Source: Apostichopus japonicus (Eukaryota > Echinodermata > Holothuroidea > Aspidochirotida > Stichopodidae). From it: DNA of 64,000 nucleotides. The position numbers were made by a program, and so were the translations under genes. The stretch lies in contig NC_092579.1 in assembly GCF_037975245.1 (NCBI RefSeq), positions 28,772,666 to 28,836,665 on the forward strand. Direction: 5' to 3'. Shown here piece by piece: positions 1 through 10,334 of the stretch (position 1 is its first letter; every line of letters begins with the position of its first letter). The notes under the pieces are model-generated. The model saw nothing but the letters and a program-made list of their open reading frames with translations, was not told where the DNA came from and did not search any database.

Positions 1-27
1 TCTTCTTTACATCATTTCACTTCATAG

Positions 28-1666
28 GTACAGTACCCAAACCACCGGTGACGGAGAAAACTGTCGGAAAAGTGCCATTTGCTCTAACGAAATTGTCTTT
101 GGATGAGAGCTTTAATGGCATTGATGGTGAGACTTTTACATATGGGAAGGCATTCCTTACACCCCCGTCAACGCCCAATGGTAGCTTATCACCATACACT
201 GGGAGCCCCGCAGCTTCTCCTTGTCCATCACCTCGTTTGCAGAGAAACTCCACACCCGGACTAACAGGGGAGACATCTTCTCGTGAGGGTAACGATTCGA
301 CCAATGCTTTACAAGACGAGCTTTTCGCTGAGACTTCCCATCAACCGATCAAAAAGTTCGGCAATCAACTTAAACCTCTGGGTAACCACGACTGGGGGAG
401 GAAGGGAGCCATCCGAAGACACAAGCGAAGCAGAACTGTACCCAGGACAAAACTAACTGACACGTCTGATGCAGCCGATGACTCCAAGAAAATTAACGAA
501 AGACCTTCTGTGCCCATGCGACCACCTAAAACCACCCACATTCCAAAGAGCCAAAGTCTTTCACACTCACTTTCACAAGCTTTCCTTGCTCACCAACAGT
601 TGGCCAAGAGGAATTCTAGAAATTGTAAGCAATGCCAAGGGGAATGCCACTGTGTACTTCCAGGACCAGTTCTGCCACAGCCAATCCAAACACCATTCAA
701 CCAGTCGAGAAGGCATCATCGTTCTGGAGTATCCTCCTTCAGTTCAGGAAGCAGTGTCAGTGACGATCACGTTTGGGACACCTACCTTGCCGTCTCACCT
801 TCTCCATCTTCCAGAATGTCTAGTCCCAACCGTCTCCAGATATCACCGAAGCTTTCCCCAAGCCTATCACCGACGCATAATGGAGACTTTTTCTTCTCCG
901 ACAAGAGACCGCCACCAGTCCCTAGCCATGCATCACCCAAAACGAATAGATCAAATTCAGAACAAAATGGGAGAAGCAGAATGTTGGTTAATTCCGAGAA
1001 GAAACAGTGGAAACCTACTGCTCCAAATCGAGTTGATAGCTTAGATAAATCGGACGGCTGTGAAACTACGACTGCCTTCAGAAGGCCACTCGTACTCCCA
1101 GTGCGGAGAGATCTACCTCGCATACGCGAGCCTCCGTCACCTCGCCCAAGGTTAACCAGAACAGCAAAGACATCTACTGACCCAACCAGAATGTGTGTAT
1201 TATGCAAAGGCGCATGCACTTGTCACGATAAGAATACCTCCCTTTTGGAGTTTGTTACCCAAACTATTCAGGATGAAAATTATCTGGCCATGATTGGTAA
1301 CGTTGACCAATATGTTGCTGCGAGTGACTTTTCAACAGATGGCCCGAAAAGGAAGGTTCCACCTCGGCCGGCACCGAGGAGGAGAAAACCGAAGCCCATT
1401 CCAGTTGCGAGTGAAAGAGCGAGAAAACAGTCAAAATATACCAATTGCACGACCGACAAACGAAGACTTTACAGCGAGGATGCATGTAAGGTCGATAATA
1501 AAGAGTCCGATTTTCAAAATGTCCAGGATTCGTCGATGAAATGCTTGACGAAAAGTTTTGACGATCTGTATCAATTAGTCAACGAAAGCAGTGGAGAAGA
1601 CACTTGTCCGGATTGCAGTAGTTATCCTTCACTGAAAATGCCGGGTACCTTCCCTCCCTATCAAAA
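28..1666 (+). CDS. Exon: proline/serine-rich region with two CxxCxxxCxC motifs
   Basis: Long internal exon. The acceptor AG is at 26-27 (a second AG at 32-33 is in the same phase, so the start could be 34). The frame stays open to a perfect donor GTAAGT at 1667. It encodes TPPSTPNGSLSPYTGSP-type low-complexity sequence, the motif CKQCQGECHC, about 180 residues later CVLCKGACTC, and the basic proline-rich run PPRPAPRRRKPKP. The two Cys motifs share the spacing C-x2-C-x3-C-x-C and could bind zinc (inference). The frame meets TAA at 1668-1670, inside the donor, so termination there in an unspliced form is possible but not favoured. Confidence 0.85.
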
Positions 1667-2159
1667 GTAAGTCATTTACTTTTGATTTATTTTACTGACA
1701 GGAGACCCCTCCCCTACCCCCCCCCCTCTGCCACCGTCATCTAAAAAATCTGTCTTCGTCAGGGAGATATCCTAGTTTTTAAAGTCGTGTCCAACAGTGA
1801 ACCACATGTGACTCGATAAATGTCATATCGAGACTAGATCAAGTACTTTTTTAGCTGTTTTTGGATTAAGTTCTTCATGACAGTAATCTCTATCACAAAG
1901 GCAAACATTGATGCTTTAATTTGTGTCTCCTGTAAAGCAAGTCGTAAAGGTAAGCGAAAGGTGAAAAGTATACTGCTGGGTTGGAAAGGGACGCCCTCTC
2001 CATTTTCAGCTTCCGATTTCGATCATGGGCGTTCTAAGACTATAGGTTTTGTATTCTTAGGGGGCAGGCAGAACCTATTTTCTACACACACACACAAAAG
2101 ATAAAGGGCCAGATAAATATTTGGTGAGTGGGATATATATATATATATGTATATAAATA

Positions 2160-2216
<57 letters not shown>

Positions 2217-2604
2217 TGGACATATGATAGATAGATTAAAAAATTTCTTTACAAGCATATCGCAATTAACAACATAATTTAATTACAGAACCGATTTAGC
2301 CCAATACATTCGGGATACAAAATTTTAAACACCTTTTTTTCTTTGGTAAACTCTCCTTTTCAGCTTGCACGGGGGGCGCGTGAAAAAGTCACGATGTAGT
2401 TCAGAAAACAGTGAAATTCATACTGCAAAAACGGTAAGACATATAAGAAAGTAGAAGTGTGAAGTAGGGCGATTGTATATGATATTTGATGAATACTCAG
2501 GAAAGTAAAAATCTGCTTCTTATACTGTCTTCTTCCACAGTTTTTTTTTTCAGTTCAAATATGGTATACTGCTTATTGACACTTATTGACACTGACTATA
2601 TTCG

Positions 2605-2661
<57 letters not shown>

Positions 2662-4389
2662 ATATAAATATATATTCTATATATATATAATTCTCCTGTA
2701 CACACGTATTACCATGCAACGGGTAATACATAGTATGTCTTTTCTGTCGCCATACGTTATTATGGTAGTATAGTACTAATGTAGTACCAACTTTCATTAA
2801 AAGGTACAAGAAACATAATGACGGGACTTCTGAACCATATATGTTCTAATCCGATTGTTCTTAGCATGTCGAAGGGATTTGTAATGCATGTGCAACACTA
2901 CTACCATATATAGGTACAAATGACATCCAACTTGAACACTTTAAGGCTCTACATGTTATGATGTCGACTAACATTCTTTCCATTCAACAAACTTACACAG
3001 TTTGGTTCTGTGTGTATAGACTGGTTAGTGTTTAGGAAGTGTGGTTTATATAGCTAACTATCTAATAATATACATATACGTATATCTACATATATATAGT
3101 TGTGTCATTGCAGGCAGTTGTGCTTCCCCTATACACGGTATGATGTAGCTGAACTGTCTTTTACAGTTAACAAATAACACATAAGAAATATATTAGTTCT
3201 GGGCTCAGGGACATTGCTTATTTACCTATTGAGTTAACCTTGATCGATTTTGTACTTATACTTGGAGCAGTTCGGACTGTAAGAAAAGAAAATACAGAAC
3301 CTCGCAAGTACTTATCATCACCTCATTGAAATATTGACCCACGCTCCAGCACCTTATAACAATGACTTCATATTAGCGTATACCATAATAAAGAAGACTT
3401 TTCTTATCGTTTCCAACATTTGTGAAGTTGATGTAGATTTTTGTGGGGGTGGGGGGCTGTTCCGAGTAGGCCAACCATCATTCAATAGATGCCACGTTTG
3501 CATGCTGTGGTTAACGCTGTTAAAATAGAACTATATGCTATACAAAACCCGCACAAGACCTTATCATCATTACATTATATATAAGTATTATCACTGGCAG
3601 GCAATTAAACCACCATCCAACAATCACCGCACATCAGTATTGTATACCATTATGATAGATTATTTACTGACTTTTTTCTTCCAGTTGTTTCAACTTTTAT
3701 TCGAGTACATTACTAGGAAACCGCTTCCACTAAATACCCTCGGTATGACAGAAAGCAGCTGGACCGAGTTCTTGCTCTCCTTCGACTGTGAGAATAGTTC
3801 GGGATTTGAAATTGGTGATTGGAGAGGACTTGCTGAATTTCTCGGTAAGTTTTCATAATAGTGTATATAGCATTGAAAACAAATTCATCTAATAAATGCT
3901 ACACTGCAGTTACACAATCATCCGTCTGATACAGTTTCAGAGTAGTTTTCTGTTAACCTTTCATTTCATGTAGAGGATGTTGCTAGTCAGTTATTCACCT
4001 ATTTAAAACATAATTGCAATATGGACCGTAGCCATTTGTGTTGCCGATTTTGCCTTGTGTGTCTGAAAAGACCGTTGATTTTCATGTTTCTCCATATATA
4101 AATATATATATATATACATGCACACAATATATAAATTAATTACAGTATTATATGCAACCTGATCATATTGTACGTGTTTTTTTTTTAAAAAAAGGTAAGT
4201 TTTAATCAGTACATTCACCAGTTCCCCCCTCAAAGTTCAGTGACGTTGATAATGACGTCATAGCCTTAAGTTAAGTAACTTTTGCTAAATAAACTCCAGT
4301 GTAGTGTATGATTCAATGAATACTTTTGTATTATGATATATCAATAACAGGAACCAAAACATAACATAAGAAGTGCAATACTTCCTGTG

Positions 4390-4439
<50 letters not shown>

Positions 4440-4661
4440 TATTAATATTTATGTATGCATTTTCTTTTCGCAGACTTGTCCGCCAAAGATATTAATATTG
4501 TAAAGCAACACTGCTGTAAATCCGGTCGCATTGCCAGCGAATTCATTCTTCTGTACTGGTCGAACTATCCGAAATCAAAGCTTCCTTACACGCGACAAAG
4601 TCTACTAGATGTGTTGGCCAGTCTCGACAGAATGGATCTGGTCGAAATCGTACAAAAATGA
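28..4661 (+). CDS. Death-domain adaptor-like protein, 3' part of gene (4 exons: 28-1666, 2364-2433, 3685-3844, 4474-4661)
   Basis: Four exons join in one open frame of about 685 residues; the 5' end lies outside the window. Exon junctions agree in phase: phase 1 in at 28, phase 2 at 1666, phase 0 at 2433, phase 1 at 3844, stop TGA at 4659-4661. The protein has no signal peptide or membrane segment in view. It starts with a Ser/Pro-rich region holding PxxP and basic stretches (PPRPAPRRRKPKPIP), two CxxCxxxCxC motifs, then a C-terminal death domain with the family hallmarks DWRGLAEFLG, LLYW and LDRMDLVEIV. Death domains bind one another in intracellular signalling complexes, so a cytoplasmic scaffold role is inferred. 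I do not recognise the orthologue; a GAREM/FAM59-like adaptor (proline-rich middle, C-terminal helical domain) is only a loose architectural comparison. Confidence 0.8.
2132..2214. repeat. (AT)n microsatellite in intron
   Basis: Nearly pure AT dinucleotide run with a few GT/AA interruptions in the intron before the 70-nt exon. Confidence 0.95.
2364..2433 (+). CDS. Exon: 70-nt linker exon before the death domain
   Basis: Acceptor CTCCTTTTCAG ends at 2363 and donor GTAAGA starts at 2434. The 70 nt complete a codon from the preceding exon, add 23 open codons (LHGGRVKKSRCSSENSEIH...) and leave in phase 0, exactly what the next exon needs. Without it the preceding and following exons are out of frame, which is the main support. 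Confidence 0.75.
2606..2692. repeat. (AT)n microsatellite in intron
   Basis: Interrupted AT/TA run in the intron between the 70-nt exon and the first death-domain exon. The rest of that intron (2434-3684) shows nothing else I recognise. Confidence 0.95.
3685..3844 (+). CDS. Exon: N-terminal half of the death domain
   Basis: The acceptor TTTTTTCTTCCAG ends at 3684 and the donor GTAAGT is at 3845. It encodes helices 1-2 of the domain, with W-T-E-F-L-L-S-F and the signature DWRGLAEFLG. The split inside the domain after FLG is completed by the next exon in matching phase 1. Confidence 0.85.
4120..4436. repeat. Dispersed repeat, copy A, ending in (AT)n
   Basis: About 280 bp nearly identical to 5195-5529 in the same orientation, starting near an ACACAATA stretch, passing TGATAATGACGTCA, and ending in an (AT)n run (4392-4435). 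This copy lies in the last intron of the death-domain gene. No coding capacity seen. Confidence 0.8.
4474..4661 (+). CDS. Terminal exon: C-terminal half of the death domain and stop
   Basis: The acceptor TTTTCTTTTCGCAG ends at 4473. The exon continues the domain with DLSAKDINIVKQH, then LLYW, then LLDVLASLDRMDLVEIV, and ends QK-stop only about two residues after the domain. This matches the usual helix 4-6 pattern of death domains. A candidate polyadenylation signal AATAAA lies about 515 nt downstream at 5177. Confidence 0.85.
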
Positions 4662-5176
4662 CAAGTCGCCGTGATATAGCCTATACTGTTTACAGAACTT
4701 GGCAGAATTGGATCTGGTTTGCAAAAGAACACGTCGTTTATACGTACTTGTTTTGACCTGACATGGAAGGATATTGCCAAACTGAAATGAACAAAGTTGT
4801 CGATATTCTTTTTTTAGAGTTTACATGAATGATGTTGGCCGAACAAGAACAAATATATCGCCGGGACTTGGTATATTAATGCGCGTATCTCGTCGAAATA
4901 GTACCAAGGACAAAACTCATATTTTTATGGGTTAGAAATTTTGACATGAATTTCCTCTTTTTTTTTTTTTTGGGGGGGGGGGAGTCAAAGAAATTATATT
5001 TCAAAGAACAGGTCTTGCTTAAGTTTGGATTTAGGTGAAATAGAGTCGCATGTATATCATCTTGACAGAACGGATTTTGTTTGACAATCACAGAGAATGG
5101 ATTTTGTAGATGTATATTGCAGAATCTAGACATTCTTCTCCCTCTTAACAGAGGAATGAGGATAGTTTACTGAATC

Positions 5177-5182
5177 AATAAA
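5177..5182 (+). promoter_or_regulatory. Candidate polyadenylation signal of the death-domain gene
   Basis: AATAAA in TGAATCAATAAAACAC, about 515 nt after the stop codon. A later AATAAATAAA follows within 30 nt. Nothing closer matches as well; transcript data would be needed to choose. Confidence 0.35.
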
Positions 5183-5194
5183 ACACACATACAC

Positions 5195-5468
5195 ACAATA
5201 AATAAATATTAATTACAGTATTATATGCAACCTGACCATGTTGTACGTCGTTTTTTTTTCAAAAGGTATGATTTAATCAGTACTTCCCCCAGTTTCCCCC
5301 ACAAAGTTCAGTGACGTTGATAATGACGTCAGTACCTTAAGTTAAGTAACTTTTGCTAAATAAACTCCATTGTTGTGTATGATTCAATTGAATACTTTTG
5401 TACTATGATATATCAAGAACAGGAACCAAAACATAACATAAGAAGTGCAATACTTCCTTTGACAATAG

Positions 5469-5529
<61 letters not shown>
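5195..5529. repeat. Dispersed repeat, copy B, ending in (AT)n
   Basis: Second copy of the 4120-4436 repeat. Shared landmarks are ACAGTATTATATGCAACCTG, GTTGATAATGACGTCA and GTGCAATACTTCCT, followed by a longer (AT)n tail at 5472-5529. Confidence 0.8.
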
Positions 5530-5532
<3 letters not shown>

Positions 5533-6179
5533 CTGTGGGATGTACTGTAATGTTTACCTCGTGTTATTCCCATTTGTGTAATGAGTGTTTAAGGTCAAGT
5601 TTTCATGTACAAACGTTGATATATTCTACAAATGCATATTCTATAGATGCATATTATACAAAATAATGCTCGTTTAAGGTATATATATATATATATTTCT
5701 TTACTTCTATACTTTCTTCCTACTATTGTTTCTGTTCTTGTACACATATTTAAGAAGAAATAAATGTATCTGAAATGACTTCTTTTGGATATAATTATTT
5801 GTATGTAGTGCACGAGTAATAGTTATGTGTACGTGTTTGTCTGCCGTTTGTATGTATATATACAAACTGATATAGTTTTGATTAAACTTGCCATTACTCG
5901 AGAATTAATGATAACATAATTATCAAAGATTATCAGTCAATGATTACATTGGTCTTATAGTTTATAACGTTATACTATACACATAATACGTGACCTTGAC
6001 TTGATAATAATAAACGTTCGGTTTTGCACGCTTGTGTGATTCAAGGAATCTAAACAGAACAATAGAACCGAATCTTTGCAATACAACACTTTGTGTGGTT
6101 GTCATGGATACAGACCGCATATAGTTGACTGTTTTGGCATATTGTTTCGACAGGAATAACACATATACGTCCTTGCCCT
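5530..6179. other. Intergenic stretch, no gene recognised
   Basis: AT-rich DNA with a short (AT)n run near 5675-5697. Open frames here are short and derive from low-complexity sequence. Confidence 0.6.
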
Positions 6180-6800
6180 TATGGCAAGCCGTTTGAGTTT
6201 CTAATCCGTGTTTGATGATATCATCAAATATTTGAATGATGTCACCAGTTCGATTGCTGATATCACCAATTATTTGATGATATCTGCAAATAATTAGTGA
6301 TATCAACAAATATTTGATGATATCACCAATTATTTGATGATATCTTCAAATCAATTAATGATATCAGCAATTGAATTGCTGATATCAGTAATTCAACCAT
6401 GAAAACGTTGCTTTTAAGATGAGCGCCCGCACGGCAAAAAGGAAACTTTCACTGGCCTAGACTGTATGCATAATGCATACATACGTACATAAGCCTACAT
6501 TGTTTGTACCTACCTAGCCTAAATTGTTTTGATCATTATAGTAGTAGTACATCGTACTAACATGTGCATCAGCAATTGAATTGGTGATATCAGCAAATGA
6601 TTAGATGATATCAACAGATGATTCGGTGATATCAGCAATGGCGCAAAATATAGCTGATATCACCAATTTATTTGCTGATCACATTAAATCATTTGTGGAT
6701 ATGTACATATCACTAATTAACTTGCTGATATCATCAATTGATTTGCTGATAATTGTTGATATCATCAAGTACGGAATAATAACTAAAACGGCTTGCCATA
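6180..6800. mobile_element. Inverted-repeat element (MITE-like) made of GATATC-rich units
   Basis: The left end TATGGCAAGCCGTTT and right end AAACGGCTTGCCATA are inverted complements, and the match extends inward into TTGATGATATCA-type sequence. Flanking bases TGCCCT (left) and CGCCCT (right) may be a 6-bp target duplication with one change. Between the ends are two arrays of irregular ~20-25-bp units, each centred on palindromic GATATC (6218-6390 and 6570-6770), around a unique core of about 170 bp. There is no coding capacity. Superfamily not identified. Confidence 0.7.
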
Positions 6801-6938
6801 CGCCCTCAAAAGTAATTGAAACTATATACTGTAATTTAAGGCGAACCCATTTCGGATGGCTTGTGTCACTCCCCCCCCCCCACCCTCCCCGCCTTTGCCT
6901 CCATGTAAGAGCTGTTTACATTAAAAAAAAATTAAACG

Positions 6939-6943
<5 letters not shown>

Positions 6944-7018
<75 letters not shown>
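6944..7018. repeat. (AT)n microsatellite
   Basis: AT/TA run immediately after a poly-A stretch. Confidence 0.95.
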
Positions 7019-7020
<2 letters not shown>

Positions 7021-8496
7021 TTTTGTTCGATTAGTTATTCTTCTTTGTCAGTCTGAAGAATGCGAAGCAAAATTAAAAATTTACACCAATATTAAGCGTA
7101 ATACCAAAAAAAAAAATCGCTTTTGACTTTATTATTGATCAGCTTTTATTACTTTTTGCATACAATTGAAAACAGAAATATACCAGCACATTTTGCCCCC
7201 CCCCCCCCCTCTCCCACGTTATATTTTGAGCATCGAAGTGATGAGAGCAAAACTACGATCTTAAACGAAAGAAACAAATAACTGCCGCTTACATTAGACA
7301 AAGCAAAAATATTTATTTGGTATATATATATATATATTTTAATAGAAACTAACTAATATCTGGAGATCTATATATTGAAATAAACTGGGGGTATTCATCG
7401 GTTTATCGTCTGCAGTTATATATAAGACTGACAGGTTAATGGGAGAAACAGCAGAGGGATGTTTTGTGAAAACATATTTCTTTATCTTTTTCTTGATATT
7501 TTTCGAAGAAGTTTTTGGTGCGAGATTTTCAAGTTGGCCCATGCAGACAAGCAAAGTAAAGTATGTTAATAATGTAAGAAGTAATACACACCAATACATC
7601 GTTAGTTATGATATAAAATGTGATTTTATGTATTGACTCATGGATATATGGTAATCTACGTGGGATCTTGAAAGAAAACTAAGCAAGTTGGACGATATCT
7701 TTGTGTATTTCCAAATTTTCATTTAATAGATCCATGATTGACCTAGTCCATAATTTGACTTAATTCTCAGGGGTAAGTTACGAACAATTTCTTTCACTAA
7801 TATGAGTCTTGTAATCCAAAAATATAAAGAGATGAATTTTGGATCTAAATGTGCCACAATTTGGCAGCACCTTTAACAGACTGGGGGTGGAGTGACGTCG
7901 TCGTAGGGGAGGGCGGAAAGGGGTGGCACGCTTGGACAAGCTAGATGCGTCTCTAGCTAGGAAAGTGTGGTTGATACAGCCATATATTTTTATGTTTGGT
8001 TTGATATACATAAAAGAGGAGAAAAAATTAGTTGAAATATGTGATATATAAATAAATGAATAAATGGAAAAACTTACTGGGAAGTTTTAGAAAATGGAGA
8101 TAATAAAATAAAAAAATAAAATAAAAACTAGAGTTGGCCTATATAAGTTAGTGTCAATTTTAGAAACAATTTTTAACAAAATTAACATTATTTGAACGGA
8201 AAATTCGGATAGATTTGATATAGGAGGCGTCTTTTACCTGCGACCTATCTTCGTTTCCATGGTTTTATAACTGCAAACGTGATTGGTTCTTATTGACCAC
8301 ATGACTAGGACTGTTAGTTATTGATGTATTTGTGCGTGTGTTCCAGCGCGACGTAATTATTAATTGTTGTTCTTATCAGCATGTTTCAGTAGCAGACTAT
8401 AGGATTTACAGATCCTGTTATTATAATGAATCTCTCATTGTTGCTAATTTTTTGGCCTTCAAATCCTAACCATATTTCGGCACATATTTTCCAATA
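7019..8496. other. Intergenic stretch, no gene recognised
   Basis: Contains a C-run near 7196-7210 and a short (AT)n near 7321-7337. I see no supported exon. Confidence 0.55.
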
Positions 8497-8513
8497 TATT
8501 ACCATTGACATGT
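8497..8513. repeat. Left target-site duplication of the U2-headed retroposon
   Basis: TATTACCATTGACATGT, matched 16 of 17 by TATTACCATTAACATGT at 8705-8721. Confidence 0.8.
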
Positions 8514-8704
8514 CACTTCTCGGCCTTTTGGCTAAAATCATGTGTAGTATCTGTTCCCTTTCGAGAGGAATGGTGATGCACACCAGCCGATGATCACACA
8601 GTCACAGTCCCGATGCAAGGGGACTGGGGTTGAGAGCGGGTCAGTCGTTCGGTAGTTTGGTTTTCGTGCCCAGGTTCTTTCCTGGGCGACTTTTTCTTAA
8701 AAAG
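8514..8704 (+). mobile_element. U2 snRNA-headed retroposon (SINE-like)
   Basis: The first ~43 nt match the conserved 5' end of U2 snRNA: CTTCTCGGCCTTTTGGCTAA, then ATCA and GTGTAGTATCTGTTC, which contains the branch-site recognition GTAGTA. After 8556 the match to U2 stops; there is no Sm site or U2 3' stem-loop that I can see. The remaining ~150 bp are GC-richer than the surroundings, with hairpins GTCCC...GGGAC and GCCCAGG...CCTGGGC, then TTTTTCTTAAAAAG. A near-perfect 17-bp direct repeat bounds the insert, which shows retrotransposition. It could be a single chimeric retrocopy or one member of an snRNA-derived SINE family. Confidence 0.75.
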
Positions 8705-8721
8705 TATTACCATTAACATGT
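8705..8721. repeat. Right target-site duplication of the U2-headed retroposon
   Basis: Second copy of the 17-bp duplication, one base different from the left copy. Confidence 0.8.
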
Positions 8722-10334
8722 TCGGAAAACAAATGCCCGGTTACTGACCAAACCATTCATTAGCACTAGAAGTTTTGGAAGATTTTTATTTAGTTATAAG
8801 TTACTCATGTGAAGTAAATATGATGTACATCAAGGAGAGGTTGAATGAAAAAAAAAAAATGAAAAAATTGAAAATAAAACTCACGTATGTCAGCCATCTT
8901 CAGAACCATCGTCCAATAAGAAGGTCGGATTTTGCTTCCAAGATGAACTTCAGATAACGACAGCTAAACCACTGTTCCTGTCCTATACCCTTTGTGTATT
9001 ATTAAGTTCCAACTAGCTAAAAGTAACCAATAACACCAATCATAAACTAAACCAGGTAAATTTCCTTGCATCCTGCTGGTCAGTCTGACATATCGTATGA
9101 ATTACTGCGGGATACTTTGGTTAAATAATATTTAACCATAGATAGAGCTTGGACACGAAAAACATTCAGCTTAATCCTCTCTCAATCCCAGACAGTCCCC
9201 TTACGTCTAAAGACGGTAACCGGAGGATCATGACGGATCTTAATTCAAGTTAAGTATCAGGAGTCCCATGGGAAGGAATTTGTTCACTTGCCGACTGTCT
9301 TTTCCCGCTCTTTTTAAGAAGCAGAAATCAAGGTTATACGCTATACCTATAGCAATCCATGATCGACAAGATGTAACAGATAACAAGTACGTTGAAGTCA
9401 TGCAGTATATAATTTAAAAAAAAAAGAAGCCTCATCGCGCATTCCATTGACACGTATAGTAACGTCCCCTAACCCTACAATCGCTTTGGGTTTTACTATT
9501 ATGTAGTAAATAATTACAGGAATGATTAGACTGTTCAGATTGAATGTCATAGGGGGTTGTTCGTCCTGGAAGAGAAAATTCCAATTGAATTGTAAATAAT
9601 GGTTACAGGTGATATAACACAATGTGGTGAAATGCTTTGAAAAGCTATCGTGCCAATTTAACACATGAGTGTCAAAGTGGCGAATCGCATTTATTTGAGG
9701 AGGGGGGGGGGGGGGGAGGGTAGGGATGGTGGGAAGGCAATACTGCAGTAATGATCTTTGATAACTATTAAATTTAAATGTATCAATTATTATCATAAAA
9801 ATTTGAGAGAAAACTAATGGGACATACCAGTGTTTTAACAGAGGGCGCTGTCATGCCCGTCCTAATGTCCTAAATATCTATTTACTTGAATGTAATGAAT
9901 TATTTTTCTTCATATTGGTATATATTTATTACAAGGCCAAATGGTCATATAATTTAAGAAAAGTGTGCTTGGAAGGTCCCATTAATATAAATACAGAGCA
10001 ATAGTTTTATTCGCTGTTTTTGAAGGGATCTATTCCTAAAACAGACTACTAACCGCTCTCACCAAATTACTGTCATGATTAGAAAGTATGATTTTCGTCT
10101 TTGGACTCGAAAATATTCTCTTTTTCGTAGATGAGATAAATGAAATACAGTATAGAATGCAATTTTGACGTCAATTAGTGTGAAGAATAAATAATTACAT
10201 CTAAAAGGAACATACATTTATATTAATAAAAATAATCGTAAAACGCAGTTTGCACTTTCTTAAACCATATGCAGAAAGCATCCTAATGCGTCATAAAACA
10301 AATGATGTTACATGTCGCCATAAGAATATAAACG
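8722..10334. other. Intergenic stretch, no gene recognised
   Basis: AT-rich sequence with a G-run at about 9701-9717. No exon with matching splice sites or coding bias was seen. Confidence 0.55.

Noticed and set aside
1668-1670. TAA as the true stop codon of the + strand protein
   Set aside because: It lies inside a perfect donor GTAAGT, and splicing to the 70-nt exon gives a continuous frame into a complete death domain.
2023-2809. Tyr/Ile-repeat open frames
   Set aside because: Artefacts of (AT)n microsatellites.
8512-8704. Functional U2 snRNA gene
   Set aside because: Only the first ~43 nt match U2; the Sm site and 3' stem-loops are absent and a target-site duplication flanks the insert.
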